Positions 1-5,699 of a DNA stretch of 7,188 nt are shown here, piece after piece; position 1 is the stretch's first letter, and each line of letters begins with the position of its first letter. A program made the translations under genes and the position numbers. The DNA comes from JBKPIY01 sp046730475 (lineage in GTDB: Bacteria > Actinomycetota > Thermoleophilia > Solirubrobacterales > 70-9). Below the pieces are notes generated by a model. That model was not told where the DNA came from, did no database searches, and worked only from the letters and a program-made list of their open reading frames with translations. The stretch covers positions 1 to 7,188 of the forward strand of contig JBKPIY010000095.1 in NCBI GenBank assembly GCA_046730475.1. The letters are read 5' to 3'.

Positions 1-431
1 TCCGACCGAGACCTGAACAGGCACCGCTGGTGGCTGCCTACACGGGCGCTTGCGTGCCCGGGGAGCGGCGACCGCTCCTTGCCCTAAGCGGTGCGTTGCC
101 TCCGGCCCTCCGGCGGGTAGTGCGTGACTCCTCTGCGCGACAGGCAGGCGTCTCGAACCAGACACCGCTCACTACCCCACGGACGACGTCCGGGCACCTC
201 GGGCCTTCGATCCCTCTGTCCGGTCGACAGACCTCGTCTTCGTCCCGCTAGCAACGGAGCCCTGAGGGGTCACGCCTGCTCCGCCACGAAGCAGGAGCCC
301 GGCCGACACGTTGAGAACGGCATGCCGGCGCGTTTCCGAATGTCAATTGGGGGCTCATCCTGTTGCACGTGAGTCGTACCCAAGAGCGATGATATGAAAA
401 AACTACTAGCTAGTCCAAAGATGCGAGCACC
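1..431. other. Region without an identifiable gene; promoter side of the downstream operon
   Basis: I find no recognisable protein or RNA in these 431 bases. Frame 1 is open from the window edge to a TAA at 85-87 and could be the last 28 residues of an upstream gene (it contains NRHRWWLP), but I do not recognise it. The longer open frames (to 251 and to 372) are rich in Arg, Ser and Pro, lack a convincing ribosome-binding site and look like chance ORFs of GC-rich DNA. A perfect hairpin, GGAGCGG-CGA-CCGCTCC, lies at 62-78, just before that TAA; it has no following T-run, so it is at best a weak terminator. A second short inverted repeat, CGGAC-GAC-GTCCG, is at 180-192. From about 385 the DNA becomes AT-richer, as expected of a promoter. 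Confidence 0.6.
405..414. promoter_or_regulatory. Perfect 10-bp palindrome, candidate operator of the HxlR gene
   Basis: ACTAGCTAGT reads the same on both strands and ends 17 bases before the GTG start of the HxlR regulator, inside the only AT-rich stretch of the upstream region. HxlR-family proteins bind as dimers to short inverted repeats, often their own promoters; for example YodB of Bacillus binds a site with ACTA/TAGT-type half-sites. Position and symmetry therefore suggest autoregulation. I could not settle a -35/-10 pair: a TTGCAC at 363-368 and AT-rich hexamers around 388-398 are candidates but their spacing is poor. The operator role is inference. Confidence 0.35.
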
Positions 432-1118
432 GTGCTAAGCTCCTTGGTCATCGCAACGCTCCGCACCTACGGCGATGGCTGCGCGGTGGCGCGAGCTCTG
501 GATCTGGTCGGCGAGCGCTGGGCCCTCCTCATCGTTCGCGAGCTGTTGCTCGGTCCCAAGCGCTTCACTGACCTGCGAGCAGGGATCCCTAACGCCAAAC
601 CGAGCGTGCTCTCCCAGCGACTCCGGGAACTCGAGGAAGGCGGCGTCGTCCGGCACCGCAAGCTCGGGCCCCCCGTCGGCACCTGGGTCTACGAACTGAC
701 CGACGCCGGCCAGGAGCTTGAACCGATCCTGACCGCGCTGGGCCGCTGGGGCAGCCGCCTGCCACCACAGCCCGGTACCGCGCTCGGGCCTGACTCGCTG
801 GTCCTCGCCCTCAAATGGCGCGTTGAGCCAGATGCCGCTCGCGACCTGAGCGGCAACTACGAGTTGCGGCTCGCCGAGGACCGCTTTCGCGTCGAGGTCG
901 CCGATGGGCGGCTCCGCGCCCGCCGCGGAGACGCCGAAGCGCCCGACGCGATCATCGAGACCGACCCAGAAACGCTCGAGGCGGTGATCTCCGGTGGCCG
1001 TGAGCCCGCCGAGGCGATGCGTGCGCGAGATATGTCAATCGAGGGCGACCAAGAGCTCGCGACACGCCTCCTCAACCTCTACGCGGAGTCCCAGCGTCCC
1101 GCGGCCTCCACAAGCTGA
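432..1118 (+). CDS. HxlR-family winged-helix regulator with C-terminal SCP2-like domain
   Basis: This 228-residue protein is a probable cytoplasmic transcription factor. Residues ~11-108 are an HxlR winged helix: RTYGDGCAVARAL, then VGERWALLIVRELLLG (27-41) and RFTDLR (44-49), a recognition region with SVLSQRLRELEE (58-69), and a wing with GVVRH and YELTDAG. Cys17 sits where HxlR proteins carry their conserved N-terminal cysteine, which is redox-active in some members. Residues ~122-220 resemble the SCP2 sterol-carrier fold: W129, a beta-rich stretch, IETDPETLEAVISG (175-188) and MSIEGDQELATRLL (201-214). This tail is common in actinobacterial HxlR proteins and may bind a hydrophobic ligand. 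The start is uncertain. GTG432 has only a weak purine stretch before it, TTG444 is an alternative, and the family core begins near residue 10. The stop TGA overlaps the next gene's ATG by one base, so the two are probably translationally coupled. Confidence 0.88.
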   Translation: MLSSLVIATLRTYGDGCAVARALDLVGERWALLIVRELLLGPKRFTDLRAGIPNAKPSVLSQRLRELEEGGVVRHRKLGPPVGTWVYELTDAGQELEPILTALGRWGSRLPPQPGTALGPDSLVLALKWRVEPDAARDLSGNYELRLAEDRFRVEVADGRLRARRGDAEAPDAIIETDPETLEAVISGGREPAEAMRARDMSIEGDQELATRLLNLYAESQRPAASTS

Positions 1119-2080
1119 TGGCGATGACGAGCGACTGGACGTTCAACGGGCTGTGGCCGTATGAGCCGCGCTGGTTCGACACGCCGGATGGGCGCATGCA
1201 TTACGTCGACGAGGGCCCGCGCGACGGCCGGCCGGTAGTGCTGGTCCACGGCAACCCGACGTGGGGGTTTCTGTACCGAAACTTCATCGGCCCATTGGCG
1301 GAGGCGGGCCACCGGGCGATCGTGCCCGACCACCTCGGCTTCGGCCGCTCGGACAAGCCGAGCGATCCGGAGCTGTACCGGATCCCGCGCCACGTCCAGC
1401 GGCTTGACGCCCTGCTCGAATCGCTCGACCTGCACGGCGCGGTCGTGGTGCCGGACGACTGGGGCGGGCCTATCGGGCTGTCGTGGGCCGTGGCTCATCC
1501 CGAGCGCGTGGCAGGGCTGTTCATCCTCAATACCTGGGCCCACGGATCGCGGGGCAAGATCAAGCTACCCCTGCCGCTGCGCCTATTCCGAACCCCCGGC
1601 GTCGGTGAGGTGCTGGTCAAGGGGCTGCACCTGTTCGTGCGCGGCTTTATGTTCCGCGTCGGCGTGATCCACCGCGAGCGGCTGACGCCGGATGTGCGCC
1701 GCGCCTATCTGGCACCGCATCCAACCTGGGCGAGCCGAACCGGTGTGCTCGTGTTCCCGCGCGAGATCCCCGCAAGCGGCACCGGACCGGTCGCTGAGCT
1801 GACCGGGCGGCTCGAACGCGGTCTCGAGGAGCACTTCCGCGCGAAGCCGGCGCGGATCGTATGGGGGATGCGCGACCCCGCGTTCACCCCGGTGATGCTC
1901 GACCAGCTGTGGCGCAAGACCCTGCCGGACGCCGCGGTGACGCAGATCGACGACGCCGGGCACTTCGTCCAAGAGGACGCGCACGAGCGAGCGGTCCCCG
2001 AACTGCTCAGCTTCCTCTCTGAGATAGAGTGCGCGCGGGCGGCCAGCCACCGGGAAGGCGACGCCCCCGGGGCGCAGTAG
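1118..2080 (+). CDS. Haloalkane dehalogenase-like alpha/beta hydrolase (HLD-III/OleB-like active site)
   Basis: This 320-residue alpha/beta hydrolase has a haloalkane-dehalogenase-type active site. HGNPTW (44-49) forms the oxyanion/halide region. DHLGFGRSDKP (71-81) is the family signature. PDDWGG (112-117) carries the nucleophile Asp114, an Asp instead of the usual Ser. GMRDPAF (250-256) supplies the likely catalytic acid Asp253, and DDAGHF (278-283) the His282 base. An Asp-His-Asp triad with Asn46 and Trp115 as halide-stabilising residues is the pattern described for subfamily HLD-III. That subfamily includes true dehalogenases of weak activity and OleB beta-lactone decarboxylases of olefin biosynthesis. 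No oleA, oleC or oleD is nearby, so the substrate is unknown. There is no signal peptide, so it is probably cytosolic. The last ~17 residues (ECARAASHREGDAPGAQ) are a low-complexity tail beyond the fold. It is coupled to the regulator upstream through TGATG. Confidence 0.85.
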   Translation: MAMTSDWTFNGLWPYEPRWFDTPDGRMHYVDEGPRDGRPVVLVHGNPTWGFLYRNFIGPLAEAGHRAIVPDHLGFGRSDKPSDPELYRIPRHVQRLDALLESLDLHGAVVVPDDWGGPIGLSWAVAHPERVAGLFILNTWAHGSRGKIKLPLPLRLFRTPGVGEVLVKGLHLFVRGFMFRVGVIHRERLTPDVRRAYLAPHPTWASRTGVLVFPREIPASGTGPVAELTGRLERGLEEHFRAKPARIVWGMRDPAFTPVMLDQLWRKTLPDAAVTQIDDAGHFVQEDAHERAVPELLSFLSEIECARAASHREGDAPGAQ

Positions 2081-2105
2081 GAAGGTGCCACCTCGCCGGG
2101 GGCTG

Positions 2106-2477
2106 ATGATCGGCGCAGCCGAGCTACGCGACCTCTGCCTGACCTTCCCGGGATCGGCCGAGACGTTCCCCTTCGGTCCGGAGACATCGGTGTTCAAGGT
2201 CGCCGGCAAGATGTTTGCCCTCTCCCGGCTCGCCGAGCATCCGCTCCGCGTCAGCCTCAAGTGCGAGCCGCAACTCGCCGAGCAGCTGCGTGAGGCACAC
2301 CCGGCCGTGCTCCCCGGCTATCACCTGAACAAGCGGCATTGGAACACCGTGATCATCGACGACTCCATACCCGAGCAGATGATCAGGGACATGATCGAGG
2401 ACTCCTACGACCTCGTCGTAAACAAGCTCCCGATGTCTCGTCGCCGAGCCCTGAACTGGGAACCGGACCAGGCGTAG
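2106..2477 (+). CDS. MmcQ/YjbR family protein
   Basis: The 123-residue product matches the MmcQ/YjbR family over its whole length. It has an N-terminal helix (ELRDLCLTFPGSAETFPFGP, 6-25), VFKVAGKMFALS (29-40), RVSLKCEP (48-55), the very conserved PGYHLNKRHWNTV (70-82), and a last helix with DSYDLVVNKLP (99-109). Members are small cytoplasmic proteins with a CyaY-like fold that is sometimes suggested to bind DNA; no biochemical role is firmly assigned. I chose ATG2106 because GGGGG lies 3-4 bases before it and the family usually begins here. An in-frame GTG at 2085 would add seven residues, but its GGAAG abuts the codon. The gene starts 25 bases after the hydrolase stop, so it is probably the third gene of the same operon. 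After its stop, a GC-rich inverted repeat GCCCG (2483-2487)/CGGGC (2502-2506) is only a weak terminator candidate. Confidence 0.88.
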   Translation: MIGAAELRDLCLTFPGSAETFPFGPETSVFKVAGKMFALSRLAEHPLRVSLKCEPQLAEQLREAHPAVLPGYHLNKRHWNTVIIDDSIPEQMIRDMIEDSYDLVVNKLPMSRRRALNWEPDQA

Positions 2478-2641
2478 TTCCAGCCCGCCCTGCGGCTAGA
2501 CCGGGCGCAGACAACCGAGACACGCCACTTCCGCTCCGCGCGAGTTGCGGCAGCCGCGCGCGGCCACGATTCCGTAGATCTGAGGTTGGCGCGACGCTCA
2601 TCCTCGCCGGGCTTGGGATCACGGCGATGACGGACCGATGA

Positions 2642-3082
2642 TCAGGCGCCTTCGAGCCGTTCCTTCAGGCTCCGCATGTTGGTGGGCGTCTCCGCCCGGG
2701 CTTGGCGGCGGACGACGAGCGGCACCAGCAGCTTGCCGATCCCGTGCCCCTCGAAGTCGAGCTCTAGCGTCACCCGCGAGCGCTCGCCGTCGAGGGGCTC
2801 GACCGTGCCCTTGACGCGCGCCCTGACCGGGCCGTCGATGCCGCGAGCCGCCCAGCTCCTCGGGGGATCGAGCTCGGTGAGCTCCGAGGTCATCATCCGC
2901 TCGGAGCGACCGACGCGGCGGGTCTGGATGAGCCTCGAGCCGACGGTGGGCGGGCCGCTCCCCTCGGTGCGTGTGCTCAAGAGGCTCTCCTGCCACTCCG
3001 GGAGCCGCGCCGGGTCCATGACGTAGGCGAATACGTCTTCCGGCCGACGGGCGATCTCGATGCTGGCCACGATTGGCGCCAT
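2642..3082 (-). CDS. SRPBCC (polyketide cyclase/START-like) family protein
   Basis: The 146-residue protein has the layout of SRPBCC/START-like ligand-binding proteins. The first strand is followed by the signature RRPEDVFAYVMDPARLPEWQ (12-31), in which the PEDVFAY helix and Trp30 are typical. Next come beta strands with GSRLIQTRRVG (48-58), LTELDPPRSWAARG (68-81) and a long hairpin ending SRVTLELDFEG (102-112). The amphipathic C-terminal helix that closes the cavity includes NMRSLKERLEG (135-145). Such proteins bind small hydrophobic ligands or help cyclase/dehydratase chemistry; nothing here fixes the ligand. There is no signal peptide. The start is well supported: AGGAGGTGA at 3086-3094, a full match to the 16S anti-Shine-Dalgarno, lies three bases before the ATG, predicting strong translation. 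The gene is convergent with the YjbR operon and appears monocistronic. Confidence 0.85.
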   Translation of the reverse strand: MAPIVASIEIARRPEDVFAYVMDPARLPEWQESLLSTRTEGSGPPTVGSRLIQTRRVGRSERMMTSELTELDPPRSWAARGIDGPVRARVKGTVEPLDGERSRVTLELDFEGHGIGKLLVPLVVRRQARAETPTNMRSLKERLEGA

Positions 3083-3477
3083 GGTTCACCTCCTCGTTGT
3101 GCCTCGGATCATCCCGCAGATGTGACCCGAACGCACCCTCGCGGTGACGAGCTTGGGGTGCGCCGCCGCCCTCGCTCAGGGCCGTCTGCAAGCGTGTTCT
3201 CCGCGCCCAGACAGCCGCAACCGACGCGGCGGAACAGAGGCGCGCCAGCCGCCCTGGTCACTGCTCCTTCGCACGATTTGCAGCACTGAACGCTGCATCA
3301 CCGGAGACTTCTGTCTCTCGTCCCGAGCGCGTGTTTCGACCGCGTGGCGGGCGAGCTTGCAACCACGCGGGAGGAGCCGTCAGCAGGTGCATGTGGCTCA
3401 GCGCGATGACGGTGGCCGAACGGGCCCCCGATGGAACACGGTTTGGAAGGGGATCGAAGAGCGCTCGCTTCAGCAGG
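3083..3477. other. Region without an identifiable gene
   Basis: This stretch lies between the start of the SRPBCC gene and the end of the small peptide gene. It must contain the SRPBCC promoter and any terminator of the SBP56 unit, but I could not identify either. Open frames on both strands (for example + 3144-3587 and - 3258-3623) are Arg/Ser/Cys-rich, match nothing I know, have no ribosome-binding site and show no third-position G/C bias, so I treat them as chance. GAGCGCTC at 3459-3466 is a short palindrome without a T-run. Confidence 0.6.
3086..3094 (-). promoter_or_regulatory. Consensus ribosome-binding site of the SRPBCC gene
   Basis: Read on the minus strand this is AGGAGGTGA, complementary to the 16S rRNA 3' end without mismatch. 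Its distance to the ATG fixes the start of the gene. It is much stronger than the ribosome-binding sites of the other genes in the window. Confidence 0.85.
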
Positions 3478-3633
3478 TCAGTTGTGGCGACCGTCGCTTC
3501 GTCTTCGCGCGAGCCGTGACAGTCTCGCCTTCGCCATCGTTCGCATCGTGGGAACTCCCACGGCGAACACGACCGCGCAACCGGTGAGAAGCTCCTCGAG
3601 CGGCAGCGGACCGAGATGAGCAACGACGGTCAG
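3478..3633 (-). CDS. Probable small single-pass membrane peptide downstream of SBP56 (CTG start)
   Basis: A 51-residue reading frame begins 26 bases after the stop of the SBP56-type gene on the same strand. It starts TVVAHLGPLPLEELL after the initiator. A hydrophobic segment follows (about residues 12-29, including CAVVFAVGVP), then a basic tail (RTMAKARLSRLARRR), a layout typical of a tail- or N-out-anchored membrane peptide. GAGGAG at 3639-3644 sits five bases before a CTG codon, which is ideal spacing. No ATG, GTG or TTG lies in frame between the upstream stop and this point. CTG starts are rare but real; otherwise an ATG-to-CTG change may have weakened the gene. A perfect inverted repeat, CGTGGGA-AC-TCCCACG (3547-3562), lies inside it. 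I infer the gene from its ribosome-binding site, hydropathy and position. I do not recognise a family and assign no function. Confidence 0.45.
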   Translation of the reverse strand: MTVVAHLGPLPLEELLTGCAVVFAVGVPTMRTMAKARLSRLARRRSDGRHN

Positions 3634-3638
3634 ATGAT

Positions 3639-3644
3639 CTCCTC
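3639..3644 (-). promoter_or_regulatory. Ribosome-binding site that selects the CTG start of the small peptide
   Basis: GAGGAG on the minus strand, five bases (ATCAT) before CTG at 3633-3631. It lies within the short space after the SBP56 stop and serves no other start codon, which is the main argument that the small frame is translated. Confidence 0.45.
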
Positions 3645-3659
3645 GGTGCCCAGTCGTCG

Positions 3660-5066
3660 CTAGTCCACGAAGCAGTAGGAATCGCTCGAGGCATCCCCGG
3701 CCTGGAGGCGTGTCTGGTGTACCCGCAGCCCGCGGAAGTCGTCGCCGTGCGGGAAGAACCGCGGGTCGAGGGTTATGCCGCCGGACTCGATGTCCGCGTC
3801 GATGCGGACCATCCAGGCGCCCACACCCTCCGGGTAGAAAATGTCGTCCCACGAGGCGTAAAGCGAGTTGGTGGCGTACACGCGACGGCCGTCGCGGCTC
3901 ACCTCCACCATCTGCGGCGCTCCACGCAGCTTGAGCTCGGGGGCCGCTGGGTGCGGCGTGCGGCGGACGATGCCGCCCAGGCGCACCGATCCCGTCTCTC
4001 TCGGGTCATGCGGATCGCTGACGTCGTACTGCTTGAGTTCGCCGGTCCCCCAGCACGACACGTACAGCCAGCGATCGTCCACCGACAGGTCGATGTCGCT
4101 CACCAGCGGTGGGACCGCGCCGAACGGCTGGAGCGCGGGCGGAAGCTGGTCGGTCTCGGCCGGTTCGGCTGGGATGGTGATCACCTTCTTCACCGTCCAG
4201 CCCTCGTCCTCACGGTGCCACAGCCACACCGACGCGGACAGGTCCTCGACGCTGATCACCACCCCGACGAAGCCCCAGGTCCTCCGGGGGTCGTGGGCGG
4301 GCCTCACCTCGAGCACCATCTGGTGCTCGTCACCGAGTTCGACCCGCTGGATCAGCTTCCCTTCGGAGAGGCTCCAGAAGTCGAGGTGATGGCCGAAGCG
4401 CTTTCCCAGCAGATCCTCGGGGTTCAGCCCGTCCTCGATCATCGATGGGGTGCCCCACTCCGACGTGATGGCCACGTCCTCGTTCAGGTGCCACCACACG
4501 TCGTACGCGAAGTACTGCTCGCCGCGGTCGCTCTCCCAGGCGCCGGTGACCTCGAAGGTATCGTGATCGATCAGCGCCACACCGCCCGGGCCGTCGGCCT
4601 CGTCGGCGGCGCCCAGGTTGGACATGAAGATTCCGCCGGGGCCGCAGTGCACCGTGTGCGGGCGCGAATAGCCGGCCTTCTCTGCGAGCTCCTCCGGCTC
4701 GATCGTGCGCACCACCTGTGGCTGCCGTGGGTCGGGCCCCGTGTCGAGCACGTAGGTGCGCGATGAGCGGATGCCGGGCACGATCAGGTAACGGCGCTCG
4801 AGCACGCCGTCGTGGCCCTCGTGGCAGAGCGCGCTGGAGCAGGCGTTCCAGCCGAAGTGATGTAGCTCGTTGCCGGCCGTCGGCAGCTCGGTCCACCCAA
4901 CCACCTGTCCGTAGCTCGACGATCCGGCGTCGCAGTCGACGACGGCCATGGCGTCGCGTTGTTCGCCGGCCGGGTCGAACGCCGCGACGTAGGCGAGCCT
5001 CTCGGCGGGTGCCGCGATGGCGGCGGCGGGGGAGCGATAGAACGTTGCATCCGTACCCTCGGACAT
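3660..5066 (-). CDS. SBP56/selenium-binding family protein, probable methanethiol oxidase
   Basis: The 468-residue product has the full length and the signatures of the SBP56 family, a beta-propeller. These are NELHHFGWNACSS (66-78), SRPHTVHCGPGGIFMSNLG (134-152), FGHHLDFW (224-231), SDIDLSVDDRWLYVSCWGTG (323-342), RGAPQMVEVSRDGRRVYATN (381-400) and FRGLRVHQTRLQAGDASSDSYCF (444-466). Bacterial members are copper-dependent methanethiol oxidases (EC 1.8.3.4): methanethiol + O2 + H2O gives formaldehyde, H2S and H2O2. The conserved histidines (69-70, 137, 140, 226-227, 450) are the likely metal ligands. The CSSC of human SELENBP1 is here CSSALC (Cys76, Cys81). No signal peptide is visible, unlike the exported Hyphomicrobium enzyme, so it is probably cytoplasmic. 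ATG5066 is chosen over the longer frame to 5177 because GAGAGGAG (5073-5080) lies six bases before it and the family begins here. A TATA-rich stretch at 5103-5110 may be its -10 element. Confidence 0.92.
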   Translation of the reverse strand: MSEGTDATFYRSPAAAIAAPAERLAYVAAFDPAGEQRDAMAVVDCDAGSSSYGQVVGWTELPTAGNELHHFGWNACSSALCHEGHDGVLERRYLIVPGIRSSRTYVLDTGPDPRQPQVVRTIEPEELAEKAGYSRPHTVHCGPGGIFMSNLGAADEADGPGGVALIDHDTFEVTGAWESDRGEQYFAYDVWWHLNEDVAITSEWGTPSMIEDGLNPEDLLGKRFGHHLDFWSLSEGKLIQRVELGDEHQMVLEVRPAHDPRRTWGFVGVVISVEDLSASVWLWHREDEGWTVKKVITIPAEPAETDQLPPALQPFGAVPPLVSDIDLSVDDRWLYVSCWGTGELKQYDVSDPHDPRETGSVRLGGIVRRTPHPAAPELKLRGAPQMVEVSRDGRRVYATNSLYASWDDIFYPEGVGAWMVRIDADIESGGITLDPRFFPHGDDFRGLRVHQTRLQAGDASSDSYCFVD

Positions 5067-5102
5067 TGGGGTCTCCTCTCCCTGAGAACGTCGACGAGTC
5101 CG

Positions 5103-5110
5103 ACTATATA
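5103..5110 (-). promoter_or_regulatory. Possible -10 region of the SBP56 gene
   Basis: The minus strand reads TATATAGT here, 37 bases before the ATG and the only AT-rich octamer in a GC-rich leader. TTCCAA, a poor -35 match, lies about 18 bases upstream on the same strand. An 8-bp palindrome, GAGGCCTC (5120-5127), occupies the spacer and could be a regulator site. The assignment rests on sequence appearance only. Confidence 0.3.
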
Positions 5111-5588
5111 CCGGCCCCTGAGGCCTCGTTGGAATGTTGCCGTGGACCAGGACAAGGGCGAGCAAGCCAACTGGCATGACGAGGTCGCGGCGAAGATCGC
5201 AGATGTCCCGCGACGCCCGCCGAGCCCTACGTCACATGTCCAGCTTTCGAGAAGCGAGCCGTGACCATGATCGATAGCAACGAGCAATCGCATTGGCGCT
5301 CCCGCTTTGCGCGCGAGGACCGGGCGTCCCAACTGCGGCGCCTCAGGCGCCTGCTCGGGACGAGGACGAGGTCAGTTGGCGGGTTCCGGCGGGCAACCGC
5401 GTCAGAGACTCGGACGTCGTCCAGAGCATCACTGATCGAAGCGTCGAGCAAAAGCCCTGCATTCACCAAGAGCAGTAGCGCGCGATCGAACTGAAACTCA
5501 CGGGTCCGGGCCTGTCTGAGTCACTCACTAGCGATCGTGGATGAGCCGGATACGGTGATCCCGACTGAGGGACACCGGCGAACGGAGG

Positions 5589-5612
5589 AGGGGTCTCGAA
5601 CCCGTGACCCCT
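5589..5612 (-). pseudogene. tRNA T-arm-like sequence / 7-bp hairpin
   Basis: On the minus strand this reads AGGGGTC, then ACGGGTTCGA, then GACCCCT. GTCACGGGTTCGA is the usual text of a tRNA variable loop, T-stem and T-loop. The T-stem (ACGGG against CCCCT) has one mismatch, and no anticodon arm with U33, D-arm or pairing acceptor stem can be built upstream, so it is not an intact tRNA. The same bases form a perfect 7-bp stem with a 10-base loop, which may be the simpler explanation. It could be a tRNA 3'-end relic of the kind left by integrative elements, but no integrase is present. Confidence 0.2.
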
Positions 5613-5699
5613 TAATCGACCTCGAGGCTTCCGACGACCTTCTGGGACGGACGATAGCGGCGCGGATCGGACGCGTCGCCCGCGGCATGCCGATCGTCG

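Larger units (their letters stand above)
5067..5699. other. Long gap with possible small or decayed ORFs
   Basis: No known gene is visible in these 633 bases. On the plus strand, a GTG at 5142 opens a 40-residue frame to 5264; its first half has strong G/C third positions and an acidic helix-like start (DQDKGEQANWHDEVAAKI). An ATG at 5267 follows directly and reads IDSNEQSHWRSRFARED and an Arg/Leu-rich helix. From about 5361 the more gene-like text moves to another plus frame (DEDEVSWRVPAGNRV ... to TAG at 5476-5478), as would happen in a frameshifted relic. GGCGCC-TCA-GGCGCC (5337-5351) is a perfect hairpin inside it. I recognise none of these products. CGGCATGCCG at 5683-5692 is a 10-bp palindrome just after the DMT permease stop. 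The region also holds the SBP56 promoter and the tRNA-arm-like hairpin at 5589-5612. Confidence 0.5.

Noticed and set aside
62..78. GGAGCGG-CGA-CCGCTCC hairpin as a terminator
   Set aside because: The stem is perfect but only two T residues follow, and it sits before the possible upstream stop codon; short GC hairpins are common at this base composition.
140..170. TCTCGAACCAGAC as a tRNA T-arm
   Set aside because: No flanking stem pairs, and no acceptor or anticodon arm can be drawn on either strand.
1583..2260. 225-residue minus-strand open frame
   Set aside because: Antisense to the hydrolase and YjbR genes, both of which have clear family motifs; no motif is seen in this frame.
2619..3191. 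190-residue minus-strand frame overlapping the SRPBCC gene
   Set aside because: It covers the same bases in another frame with an Arg/Ala/His-rich product; the SRPBCC frame has the family signature and a consensus ribosome-binding site.
3717..4766. 349-residue open frame on the plus strand
   Set aside because: It lies entirely antisense to the well-supported SBP56 gene, is rich in His, Arg and Val as expected for an antisense shadow, and has no ribosome-binding site or known motif.
5227..5469. 80-residue minus-strand frame starting MVNAGLLLDASISDAL
   Set aside because: The start looks protein-like, but third positions show little G/C bias, the second half is Arg/Ser-rich, no ribosome-binding site is evident and no family is recognised.
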